NCBI GenBank assembly: GCA_002842695.1
Contig: PHDT01000015.1
Span: 1 to 52,977 of the forward strand
Source of the DNA: Bacteroidetes bacterium HGW-Bacteroidetes-10
Lineage (GTDB): Bacteria; Bacteroidota; Bacteroidia; Bacteroidales; UBA932
Length of the DNA stretch: 52,977 nt
Direction: 5' to 3'
Below the pieces are notes generated by a model that saw only the letters and a list, made by a program, of their open reading frames with translations, was not told the origin of the DNA and made no database searches. Shown here piece after piece: positions 43,607 through 51,632 of this stretch; position 1 is the first letter of the stretch; each line of letters opens with the position of its first letter. A program made the translations under genes and the position numbers.

Positions 43607-45181
43607 TCACACTGTAAAATAGAATGTGCTCCCCTTACCGGCCTTTGATTCTACCCAGATTTTACCGCCAAGAAGTTCTGCATAGCCTTTGGCAATTGAA
43701 AGACCAAGGCCTGTTCCGCCATAGTCGAAGCGAATGGAGCTATCGGCCTGACTGAAGCGATCGAAAATATGTTTCTGATTCTCCTTAGCAATTCCAATCC
43801 CGCTGTCAGAAACATAAAACAGAAGCTGTTTTCCTTTTTTGTCAGCCCCGCCGTCAGCACTCACTTTTCCTGAGCTCTTATTCATGAAATCATCAGAAAC
43901 TACCGTAGACCCGAATTTCACATATCCGTTTTTGGTGAATTTAATGGCGTTGTTAAGAAGATGGCAAAAGATCTCTCGTAATTTATTTCTGTCTGTTTCA
44001 ATAGAGTTGACATTGTTTTGATCTTTTGAATCAGTAACACCATTAATTTCAAAACTTAGTGAAATGCCTTTTGCGGTGGCGCTATCCCGGTAGTCGGAGA
44101 GGAGAGAGTTAAAGAGTTCGGAAAGGTCAGTTTTATTGGTTGTAATGTCAACTTTACCTGAGACAAGTGAAGAGGAGATTATTATACTGTCAATGATATC
44201 GAGGAGCTGGAAGCAGTTGTTGGAAATAATGTCAATGTATTCAATGCGTTTGTCAAGTTCGAGGTCCGGAAGTTTCAAAAATTCGGAGAACCCAACAATT
44301 GCATTCATTGGAGTTCTGATTTCGTGAGAAATATTGTTGAGGAATGCAGTTTTAAGACGGTTGCTCTCCTCTGCCTTCTCCTTGGCCTCCATGAGTGATG
44401 CCTCAAGTTCCTTTCGCTCTGTTATGTCCCTTGTGATTCCAAACAGACCGGCAGGTTTGCCATTGTCGTCAAACATGGGACATTTAATAGTGTGGAATGA
44501 TTTTACTTTGCCGTCAGGAGAACAGAGTTTATCTTCAAATGAATATGGTGCACCACTTTCAATCACTTTCCGGTCAATCTCCATCATCTGTTTTGCATCC
44601 TCAGGATTCAATACAAAAGTATCGTCTTTACCAATTACATCACTGGCATTCACTCCCATTATTCTTTCTGCCGCCTCATTCAGAAGCAGATATTTACCAT
44701 TGATATCCTTGATGTAGATTGAATCAATTGCATTATTAATTACCGTATTGAGCAGCCTCCTGTTGGTCTGAAGCTCAATCTGCTGGTTGCGGAACTTCTT
44801 AAGATGGCTTGCTGCATCCAGCGCCCTCTTTGTTGCCATTCCCAGCCTCTCCATTCTGTCTTTTAGTACATAATCTGTAGCACCCTGTTTAAGCAGTTCA
44901 ACAGCCCTGTCTTCACCAATGGTCCCGGAAATCGAGATGAAAGGTACATTGGGGCAGAGACTCTTTGCAAGCAACAGGGCACGCTCTCCGTCAAAAGAGG
45001 GAAGAGTGTAGTCAGCAAAAATGATATCATAGTCATTGCTGTTTAGAGCATGAGTAAAATCCTTTTCGTTGTCAACCACATCCAGAGTAAGGTCATAGCC
45101 TTCACTCTCCAGAGTCTCCGCGAGCAGCTCGGCATCCCTGTTTACATCCTCGAGCAAAAGAGCATATAGCTTTGTTTTCAT
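43607..45181 (-). CDS. Receiver-PAS-histidine kinase hybrid
   Basis: A 524-residue cytoplasmic signalling protein. The N-terminal receiver (about 5-125) has the phospho-acceptor Asp in YDIIFADYTLPSFDG. A PAS domain (about 140-260) carries NAIDSIYIKDINGKYLLLNE and GITRDITERKELE. HisKA follows (FLNNISHEIRTPMNAIVGFS), then the ATPase domain: N box HLLNNAIKFTKNG, G1 VSDSGIGIA, G2 GTGLGLSIAKGYAELLGGK. It has no membrane segment. It is the last gene of the TonB receptor operon, 9 nt after the single-domain receiver. Confidence 0.93.
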   Translation of the reverse strand: MKTKLYALLLEDVNRDAELLAETLESEGYDLTLDVVDNEKDFTHALNSNDYDIIFADYTLPSFDGERALLLAKSLCPNVPFISISGTIGEDRAVELLKQGATDYVLKDRMERLGMATKRALDAASHLKKFRNQQIELQTNRRLLNTVINNAIDSIYIKDINGKYLLLNEAAERIMGVNASDVIGKDDTFVLNPEDAKQMMEIDRKVIESGAPYSFEDKLCSPDGKVKSFHTIKCPMFDDNGKPAGLFGITRDITERKELEASLMEAKEKAEESNRLKTAFLNNISHEIRTPMNAIVGFSEFLKLPDLELDKRIEYIDIISNNCFQLLDIIDSIIISSSLVSGKVDITTNKTDLSELFNSLLSDYRDSATAKGISLSFEINGVTDSKDQNNVNSIETDRNKLREIFCHLLNNAIKFTKNGYVKFGSTVVSDDFMNKSSGKVSADGGADKKGKQLLFYVSDSGIGIAKENQKHIFDRFSQADSSIRFDYGGTGLGLSIAKGYAELLGGKIWVESKAGKGSTFYFTV

Positions 45182-45190
45182 AAATTCAGT

Positions 45191-45634
45191 TTACTTATTT
45201 TCAGGCGGGACCTCGTTTACCAGCCCCCAGAAGATACCGAGCTGCTTGACAGCATCAATAAAACCTCCAAAATTCACAGGCTTAACAACATATGCGTTAA
45301 CCCCAAGATAGTAGCTGTTGAGCAAATCCTTATCCTCCCTGGATGATGTCAGCATAACAACCGGCAGAAACTTCAGAGCGGGATCACTTCTTATCTCCCT
45401 GAGAACCTCTATTCCATCCATCCTCGGCATCTTTATATCTAGCAGCAAAACAGAGGGAAGTCCCGGCTCCCTGCCGGCCCAGGCACCCTGCATCCGGAGG
45501 TACTCCAGAGTCTCAACCCCATCTTTAACAACCACAACTCTGTTTGCCATCATGCTGTCTTCCAGCGCCTCAAGCGTTAGTTCGACATCCTTGGGATTGT
45601 CCTCTGCAAGAAGAATTTTCTTAAGTTCAATCAT
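45191..45634 (-). CDS. Single-domain response regulator (Rcp1-like)
   Basis: A 147-residue receiver protein without output domain. The phospho-acceptor Asp is in LLLDIKMPRMDGIEVL at about residue 67, the acidic pair is in LLAEDNPKDVELTLEAL, and the conserved Thr/Lys are in PVVMLTSSREDKDL and NAYVVKPVNFGGF. The start overlaps the upstream kinase gene by 8 nt, so it is almost certainly that kinase's partner. Confidence 0.93.
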   Translation of the reverse strand: MIELKKILLAEDNPKDVELTLEALEDSMMANRVVVVKDGVETLEYLRMQGAWAGREPGLPSVLLLDIKMPRMDGIEVLREIRSDPALKFLPVVMLTSSREDKDLLNSYYLGVNAYVVKPVNFGGFIDAVKQLGIFWGLVNEVPPENK

Positions 45635-47120
45635 CTTTTTTTTCTCCTATTTTTTTAGGTAATGTAAAGTAAAATACCGCTCCTTTATCCACTTCACCTT
45701 CTGCCCACGTACGGCCGCCATGCCTTTTTATTACCTGGCGGACATTAGCAAGGCCGATTCCTGTTCCTTCAAACTCCTCGTTTGAGTGCAGCCTCTGAAA
45801 AACCCCAAACAGTTTCTGAGCATAATTCGAATCGAATCCTGCACCATTATCCTTAACAAAGAAAACATACTCACCGTTCACTTCGCTCCATCCAACAGAT
45901 ATATAGGCCACCTCCCTGAATTTGGTGTATTTGACAGCATTCCCCAGCAGATTCACCCAAACCTGACGAATCATCGAGTAGTCTGCATGTACAAAAGGCA
46001 GTGAATTGATATCCCATACAATGTTCCTGCCCTTGATATCATTATCAAGAATCATAAGGGCATCCCTTACAGCCTTGTTCATGTCAATGTTATCCGGTTT
46101 GAGCTCGGCTCTTCCCGAACGGGAGAAGTTGAGCAGGTCATCAATCAGATGCCCCATATGGTTAGATGCCTCATAAATTGAGCTGATATAGTGTTTCCCC
46201 TTTTCGTCCAGCTGCTCAGAATTCTTTTTCTGAAGAAGTTCAAGATATCCGTTTATATGTCTGAGCGGAGCCCTCAGGTCATGCGAGACTGAATAGGAGA
46301 AGGATTCAAGCTCCTTGTTGGCAGATTCAAGAAGTTCCGTTCGCTCGGCAACCTTCCTTTCAAGCGAGGCATTCAGATCGCGAATCTCATCAAGTGCCTT
46401 GTCCCGTTCAATCTCTCTTTTCAAAAGCTGAGAAAGCATATTGTTAAACTGCTCGTAAAGGAAACCCACCTCGTCGTTTCCGTGCTGCTCAACCTGCATG
46501 GAGAGGTCATGATTTTTCGAAATAGCCCCGGTAAGCTTTGCCAGGTGCATAATTGGAGCCGATACCATTTTTTGCATCCGCCATGCCAAAATGTAAGAGA
46601 GAATCAGCAGAACCACCGCCAAAAGAGAAAAAGTAAGCGAAATACGTCTGATCTGACTCTTTATCTCGCTGTCGTTGGCTTTGAGATAGATAAGGCCAAG
46701 TTTCTCCCCTTTAAAGAGTATTGGTTCCTGAACTATAAAGATTCCTTTGCTGAACGACAATGAGCTCTCCTCCCCGGGAACAGGCGGTTTTACGCTGTCG
46801 AGTGAATCCGGATACCTTGCAAAGAGCACTCCTTTATCATCATAAAGGTATCCCTCTTCGACTGTCTCCAGGAAGTTGATTCTGGCGAGAGCTTCGCCGG
46901 CCTGGGTCTTGTCCCCGAAAACCAGCGGAACAACGCAGTAGTCGCCAATGAGCTTTGCATTAAGGACCAGATTCTCTCTGGTAACCTTCCTTACATTGTC
47001 AATCTCAATCCTTGCAATGGCAACAAACCCTGCAGCCATGGCGAGAAACCCCGTGAACATAACTATAACAAGTATCTTGTTCTTAATTGAGAGGTCCTTT
47101 ATGAATTGAAAATTGCTCAT
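45627..47120 (-). CDS. Membrane sensor histidine kinase with HAMP domain
   Basis: A 497-residue kinase starting at MSNFQFIKDLSIKNKILVIV. The first membrane helix (about 13-35) is followed by a periplasmic CHASE8-like sensor (about 36-160; LIGDYCVVPLVFGDKTQAGE). A second helix lies at about 163-183, then HAMP, a coiled coil, HisKA (SYSVSHDLRAPLRHINGYLE) and the ATPase domain (NLLGNAVKYTKF, KDNGAGFD, GTGIGLANVRQVIKRHGG). The HisKA/ATPase pair resembles bacteriophytochrome-like kinases that pass phosphate to Rcp1-type receivers, such as the one directly downstream. Confidence 0.92.
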   Translation of the reverse strand: MSNFQFIKDLSIKNKILVIVMFTGFLAMAAGFVAIARIEIDNVRKVTRENLVLNAKLIGDYCVVPLVFGDKTQAGEALARINFLETVEEGYLYDDKGVLFARYPDSLDSVKPPVPGEESSLSFSKGIFIVQEPILFKGEKLGLIYLKANDSEIKSQIRRISLTFSLLAVVLLILSYILAWRMQKMVSAPIMHLAKLTGAISKNHDLSMQVEQHGNDEVGFLYEQFNNMLSQLLKREIERDKALDEIRDLNASLERKVAERTELLESANKELESFSYSVSHDLRAPLRHINGYLELLQKKNSEQLDEKGKHYISSIYEASNHMGHLIDDLLNFSRSGRAELKPDNIDMNKAVRDALMILDNDIKGRNIVWDINSLPFVHADYSMIRQVWVNLLGNAVKYTKFREVAYISVGWSEVNGEYVFFVKDNGAGFDSNYAQKLFGVFQRLHSNEEFEGTGIGLANVRQVIKRHGGRTWAEGEVDKGAVFYFTLPKKIGEKKDD

Positions 47121-47193
47121 TTCCGGTTTTTTCTGATTCTGTTTTTTATAAATTGTTCGAATCAAAATATTAATTCGAATCTATATAATAATA

Positions 47194-47814
47194 CTACTCT
47201 ATTAGAATCGCAGAGTTAAGAAGCAAGCTGCTCATCTTTAGCCCCGATCTCCCCAGCGAACCCTTGTTCACCTCGAACCTTATCATGTCATTTACAACAA
47301 TCATATTGATTATGAGCCCAAGCTTTCCGTAGCCCTTTGTCTCACCAATCGTTAATACCTGTTTCCCGGCTGTGGCCGCAACAATACTTTTAACCTCAGA
47401 AGCCGGAATCTCCCCCGAAATTACCAGGATTCTGTGGTCAGTCAGCTGGCTGGCAGAGGTAATTTTCTTGATTATCACCTTTTTGTCTTTCACTTTTACC
47501 TTCATGAATATCTGCACAAGAGCTACAATCAGGTCATTTTCACCAATGACGGCAATCTTGAAAGTAGTATCAGCCCCAAAACTTTTCTCGTCCCATTCAA
47601 CAAACTGGGTGAACTTCTGCACAAAACCAGCCTTGAGCATGCTCTCCCTTGTCTGCGGAATAACAGGCAGAGGGCGAGCGGGCGCAGCCGAAGCCGCCCG
47701 CTCGCCGGGAGGCTGTAAGCCACCCTCTGTTGCGTGCGCAGCCTGCGAAAACAGAATCGGTATAACCAAAACAGGAATCAGAAACAGAAAAAATATGATT
47801 TTAGATTTTCTCAT
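47194..47814 (-). CDS. YfiR-family (DUF4154) periplasmic protein
   Basis: A 206-residue exported protein of the YfiR family. In Pseudomonas YfiR represses a diguanylate cyclase; in Bacteroidota it is often between a TonB receptor and a CHASE8/HAMP kinase, as here. The signal peptide is MRKSKIIFFLFLIPVLVIPI. The core has KAGFVQKFTQFVEWDEKSF, IAVIGENDLIV, RILVISGEI and a C-terminal GLIINMIVVNDMIRFEVN. Between the signal and the core (about residues 33-50) a PPGERAASAAPARPLP linker is encoded by a GC-rich palindrome (47673-47706). Confidence 0.88.
   Translation of the reverse strand: MRKSKIIFFLFLIPVLVIPILFSQAAHATEGGLQPPGERAASAAPARPLPVIPQTRESMLKAGFVQKFTQFVEWDEKSFGADTTFKIAVIGENDLIVALVQIFMKVKVKDKKVIIKKITSASQLTDHRILVISGEIPASEVKSIVAATAGKQVLTIGETKGYGKLGLIINMIVVNDMIRFEVNKGSLGRSGLKMSSLLLNSAILIE
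47673..47706. repeat. GC-rich palindrome inside the YfiR gene
   Basis: GGCGAGCGGGCG (47673-47684) pairs perfectly with CGCCCGCTCGCC (47695-47706) across a 10-nt loop. It is read in frame as an Ala/Arg/Pro linker behind the signal peptide. Confidence 0.65.
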
Positions 47815-47820
47815 CTCTTT

Positions 47821-49959
47821 CTATTTGAACAGGTTGTAAGTAACCATAAGTGTAATTGTACGCTGAGGCTGCCTGTAGCGGCCGGCAAAGCGATTGGATG
47901 GATGGTACCATTTGGCATTCAGCAGGTTGGTTCCCTTAAGCTGAAAGTCAAATCCCTTTAATCCGTTGTATGATATGGTTCCGTTAAATATCAGTGCCGA
48001 ATATATCAAATCGTCATTTGTTGACGGAATAATCTGCGGATTCCTTCTGCTGCCGGTGTAATTTGCCCGCAGACCTGCTTTGAAATGTTTCCCGAATGAG
48101 TAACTGATCCCCGCATTTGCATTGTGATTTGAAATCTCTGGAATAAAAGAATCAAACTTGTCAAAAGAGTTCGTGTATGTGTAATTTGCATACAGGTTCA
48201 GGGATTTGGTAGTATAATTTCCAAATAGCTCCACCCCAAAGGTATTGACCTCTTCTGCATTAATTATGGTTCCGCCCGAAGTATAGGGAAGCAGCACCAG
48301 CTTATCCTTAATAAGATTGGAGTAAATTGATGCTCCTGCAGAGAGACCTTTGCCAAAATTATATGAGCCAAAAAATTCTAAGGAGTGCATCATCTCGGGA
48401 CGGAGATTTGGGTTTCCTGCGCCGTAGTTATAGTCCCAGGGGCGGGGCGCCCTGAAAGCCCGGTTGTAGAGAAGTTTCGCTGTGAATTTACCTGCGTTAA
48501 AAACAAGGCCGCCTCTTGGAGTAAAAACACTCCCGTAATAGCTCGAAAAGTCATGCCGCGCCCCGCCCACAAAAGAAAGTTTCTCAAAAATCTTCCAGTC
48601 TGCCTGCAGATAATAGCTGAACATATTGTTACTGAGCATCTCCGGCCGCTCCGGCTCCTCAGGCTTTGTAAGATCATTGCCGCTTATGGTCTCCGAAAAA
48701 TTTGCCGCAAGCATTTCAAACTCTCCAACAACTCCGCCGGTTACCAGCAAATTCTTTACACCCCGCCAGATAAGCTGATGCTCAGTTCCCGCAAGCATTC
48801 CCGGCCTGTAGTAGCCCGCCTGATAACCCGGAGAGCTCTCTGTCTGCCTCACAACCCGGTCAATAGTATTTGGAAGTACAGTTGTATTTCTGTAGTAGAG
48901 TGAAGAGTTGTAAGTAAGATTCTTGTTATCAGAATTCGAATATTTCACATAACCATTAAGGAATGCGATGTTCCACTTTGTGCCACTGTCGCGGAAGATA
49001 TCACCATTCGACCTGAAATTGGTAGACATGGACGACTCCTTTCTCATATAGTTAACCCCGGCAGAAAATCCCTTCAAATTCACCTTTGCAGAGAGGCTGA
49101 TATCGTGCTCGAAGTTCTCCATATTTTCTGTCCAGTTGTTGTCCCCCGCTTCGCCCGCCAGATCTGCCTTCTCAGAAGTTTTGTACATCCCTGCCACAGA
49201 AAAGCCCATATCCTTCTCCTTATTATAACCGTTAAGCTGAAAGTCTGCCATTCCGGTCATGAAGCTGCCGCCAAGCAGAGAGAGATGCCCGCCCCTCATA
49301 TTCCCGTTAGCAGTATTGACAACACCAGCTTTTGAACCCTTGGTAATTATATTAATAATCCCAGACACCGCATTGGTCCCGTAAAGCGGAGATGCCGGCC
49401 CGTAGACCACCTCAATCCGTTCAATATTAGACATCTGATACTGTCCGCCCCCATAGAAGCCACCAGAATTGAGCTCATTGACCTGAACACCATCAACCAG
49501 CAGCAGAATCAGACTATTCTGGCTGGGCGCCCCCCTCATAAAAACATAACTGTTAAAGCCGACAATATTTCTGAACTGAAATCCCGGCAAATCCCCCAGC
49601 GCCTCCTCCAGGGTAAAGTAACCCCTCTCCTTAATCTGCGCCGCCGTAATCACCTGCACCGCCGCCGGCACATCCTTTACATCCTGACTAACCTTAGAAG
49701 CACTCGTAACCTTCGTGTTCATCAGGTCCAGAAACGACATCCCGATAATATCCTCAACCTTAAGTGAATCCTGAGATTTATTTACACCCTGAACCTCATC
49801 ATTCGACCTGACTACCCCCTGAGCCAGCACCAAATCCGGCATCAGAGTCAGACCCCCTGCCAAAAGGCTCACCAAAACCCAGCGACGAACCATCACCAGG
49901 TCCCAAACCCCGGCCTGTACAACCTCGCTAACCCATTTCAAAAGCCACGCCCTTCTCAT
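47821..49959 (-). CDS. TonB-dependent outer-membrane receptor
   Basis: An outer-membrane beta-barrel of about 712 residues. Start options are 49995, 49959 and 49893; a -7-like element at 49998-50005 makes the first unlikely, and the A/T-rich leader before 49959 suits this phylum, whereas 49893 would give a shorter signal peptide (MVRRWVLVSLLAGGLTLMPD). The plug domain shows DVKDVPAAVQVITAAQIKER, GFNSYVFMRGAPSQNSLILL and IERIEVVYGPASPLYGTNAV, then the barrel ending in a terminal aromatic-rich strand (TITLMVTYNLFK). Ligand unknown; it heads the YfiR/kinase operon, so it may act as a signalling input. Confidence 0.93.
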   Translation of the reverse strand: MRRAWLLKWVSEVVQAGVWDLVMVRRWVLVSLLAGGLTLMPDLVLAQGVVRSNDEVQGVNKSQDSLKVEDIIGMSFLDLMNTKVTSASKVSQDVKDVPAAVQVITAAQIKERGYFTLEEALGDLPGFQFRNIVGFNSYVFMRGAPSQNSLILLLVDGVQVNELNSGGFYGGGQYQMSNIERIEVVYGPASPLYGTNAVSGIINIITKGSKAGVVNTANGNMRGGHLSLLGGSFMTGMADFQLNGYNKEKDMGFSVAGMYKTSEKADLAGEAGDNNWTENMENFEHDISLSAKVNLKGFSAGVNYMRKESSMSTNFRSNGDIFRDSGTKWNIAFLNGYVKYSNSDNKNLTYNSSLYYRNTTVLPNTIDRVVRQTESSPGYQAGYYRPGMLAGTEHQLIWRGVKNLLVTGGVVGEFEMLAANFSETISGNDLTKPEEPERPEMLSNNMFSYYLQADWKIFEKLSFVGGARHDFSSYYGSVFTPRGGLVFNAGKFTAKLLYNRAFRAPRPWDYNYGAGNPNLRPEMMHSLEFFGSYNFGKGLSAGASIYSNLIKDKLVLLPYTSGGTIINAEEVNTFGVELFGNYTTKSLNLYANYTYTNSFDKFDSFIPEISNHNANAGISYSFGKHFKAGLRANYTGSRRNPQIIPSTNDDLIYSALIFNGTISYNGLKGFDFQLKGTNLLNAKWYHPSNRFAGRYRQPQRTITLMVTYNLFK

Positions 49960-49997
49960 AATTAAGATAATTAGATGAATAAACGGGGAACACATCT

Positions 49998-50005
49998 CAA
50001 ATGTA
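49998..50005 (-). promoter_or_regulatory. Candidate -7 element for the TonB receptor operon
   Basis: TACATTTG on the minus strand matches TAnnTTTG; no TTTG stands 19 nt upstream. Transcription would start near 49990, after the first possible ATG of the receptor gene. Confidence 0.4.
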
Positions 50006-50065
50006 ACAAATAATTGCAGATAATAGTTTCATAACCACAATGTTTTTGCAGGCTGCCACAACAGG

Positions 50066-50203
50066 ACCTTGCCTTACTTTTTCGCAACCAACACTATTAC
50101 AGCGATATAACACATACAACTTTTCCAAAACCACAAAATTTTGGAAAAGTTGCACCATTCAAATGTCATTGAGTCAATTACTTGCGAAAAAGTAAGGCAA
50201 GGT
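50066..50203. repeat. NIR element, family F, copy 2
   Basis: Perfect 22-bp arms (50066-50087 and 50182-50203), inner stem 50117-50130 with 50139-50152, spacers of 29 nt each. It has the same 138-nt length as 43468-43605, 130 positions identical. Its last base is part of the stop codon of the DUF6933-like gene. CAGG occurs directly on both sides (50062-50065 and 50204-50207), a possible 4-bp target duplication not seen at the other copy. Confidence 0.93.
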
Positions 50204-50706
50204 CAGGTCTTGCTCTTCAAGATCTCCATAGGCGAGACATAATTCTTCTTTCCGGCAATCATGCCACCCACTAAATATTCAAGCATAAAGTCTTCAATGC
50301 GAGCAATGTTATTTTCAGATAACTCATATGTCTCCGCCAGCATATCCTCAATGAGAAATTTCATTTGATTCATATTTCCCAAAACGAAACGGTTGTTGGT
50401 CGCGAAAATTTCAGGATTAGAGCAAAGCTGATATCTATCTGTCATCGAAGAAAATCCATTTCGCTTTAGCAATGCAGATGCCCTTTCCGGCAAAACCGCA
50501 ACTCCCTGCTTTAGCGATTTCCCAATATAAATTATCGTAATCATTGTGGGATAATGCAGAAAGTGAATCGCCGGCTTCCCGACTCTCCCGGTCGACAATA
50601 AATTGGCGTACCACTCCCCGGGGAATGAATCAGCAATCAAAGAATCACTCTTCACCGGAGAAATCCTTGAAACACTCAGTAATTTATATGTAGCCCGGAT
50701 AATCAT
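50203..50706 (-). CDS. DUF6933-like protein
   Basis: A 167-residue cytosolic protein. The N-terminal two thirds, MIIRATYKLLSVSRI, GEWYANLLSTGRVGKPAIHF and HYPTMITIIYIGKSLKQGV, match my recollection of the DUF6933 family. The function of the family is unknown. Its start lies 2 nt after the stop of a small HigA-N-like gene, so the pair is probably co-translated. The 3' end is fused to an NIR element whose terminal base completes the stop codon, so the C-terminus may have been altered by insertion. Position next to an RloB/AAA pair suggests an accessory island. Confidence 0.72.
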   Translation of the reverse strand: MIIRATYKLLSVSRISPVKSDSLIADSFPGEWYANLLSTGRVGKPAIHFLHYPTMITIIYIGKSLKQGVAVLPERASALLKRNGFSSMTDRYQLCSNPEIFATNNRFVLGNMNQMKFLIEDMLAETYELSENNIARIEDFMLEYLVGGMIAGKKNYVSPMEILKSKT

Positions 50707-50708
50707 TT

Positions 50709-50876
50709 CTATGAAAAATTATTTGCTGTTTCATATTCTGCAACCGATTTGGACAACATTTCAAGTTCCACAAAATTTTTATCACTCCGCGGTGTATCGT
50801 TGTCTACAATTTTAAGCAACTCATTAATCCGCGAAAGGCTTTTTTCGTATTGCTCGATATTTGTAATTTTTGACAT
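50709..50876 (-). CDS. Small HigA-N-terminal-like protein (possible antitoxin)
   Basis: A 55-residue protein, MSKITNIEQYEKSLSRINEL at the start and AEYETANNFS at the end. This matches the N-terminal helical extension of HigA-type antitoxins (EQYEKALARIEEL...DTP...ELELLSxLVAEYE) but stops before any helix-turn-helix DNA-binding domain. It sits 2 nt upstream of the DUF6933-like gene. Either it is a truncated antitoxin or a complete small partner protein of the downstream gene. The intergenic 50877-51024 is AT-rich with no other feature seen. Confidence 0.68.
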   Translation of the reverse strand: MSKITNIEQYEKSLSRINELLKIVDNDTPRSDKNFVELEMLSKSVAEYETANNFS

Positions 50877-51024
50877 ACCAAAAATTTTATGTTTACAGTA
50901 CTATCATAAAGTAATTGCCCTCTTGCAACTTAATTAAAAAGCAAAACTTTACACTTTACTTCAATTTACATTTTGCGCTACTCAATAATCACAAATATAA
51001 TTACTTGTAAAAATTATGTCACGG

Positions 51025-51630
51025 TCATTCAAAAGAATCAAATTTTTCTATTGCTTTATGAACCTCAGAGAATGGGAAATGCGTTCCGTATATACCAGAT
51101 AATTTTTGATTAAGAATTTGATTTGATGATGTTTTTGCCTTTGCAAGTTTATCATCTACCATTAACTTTTCGACCCATTTTTTGGATTCCAGAAAAGATT
51201 TGGCTTTTGAATAATCAGACAAATAAGTTTTTAGTTTTCTTTCTACTTCACCTGAATTTCTAAATTCTCTGGTTGTATGCTCATAATGAAGTAAAAACCA
51301 GAATTCAATACTTGGCATTGTTTCGCAAATTAATACCTCTCTACAATCTCTAAACTTTGATTTAAAGCGTTCAAATTCTGCGGTTTTATCTTGTTGAATG
51401 ATTGTGTCATAATCGGTTAAGTAAACAATGTTGTTACATCCTCCACTGATATATTCATTAATAATACATTCAGCATTTTCAAATGTAATACTTTCAAATA
51501 ATGATGGACGAATTGAATACTTGTAGCCTTTAATTTCTTTCAAATGCTTTAGGTAATATTGCTCAGTAATACCATCTCCTAAAACAACAAAAGTTTTCCT
51601 TGTTTCCCTGCTTTGAGACCTCCTTGCCAT
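51025..51630 (-). CDS. RloB-family protein (TOPRIM-like, defence associated)
   Basis: A 201-residue protein of the RloB family, first noted as R-linked ORFs in Campylobacter restriction loci. The N-terminal TFVVLGDGITEQYYLKHL (Gly-x-x-x-Glu) and NIVYLTDYDTIIQQ (DxD) resemble a TOPRIM catalytic site; PSIEFWFLLHYEHTTREF is an RloB hallmark. It follows the AAA ATPase gene by 2 nt. ATPase plus TOPRIM pairs act in anti-phage systems such as OLD and PARIS, so a defence role is likely by analogy. DNA here is visibly more AT-rich than the rest of the window, suggesting recent transfer. Confidence 0.87.
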   Translation of the reverse strand: MARRSQSRETRKTFVVLGDGITEQYYLKHLKEIKGYKYSIRPSLFESITFENAECIINEYISGGCNNIVYLTDYDTIIQQDKTAEFERFKSKFRDCREVLICETMPSIEFWFLLHYEHTTREFRNSGEVERKLKTYLSDYSKAKSFLESKKWVEKLMVDDKLAKAKTSSNQILNQKLSGIYGTHFPFSEVHKAIEKFDSFE

Positions 51631-51632
51631 AA

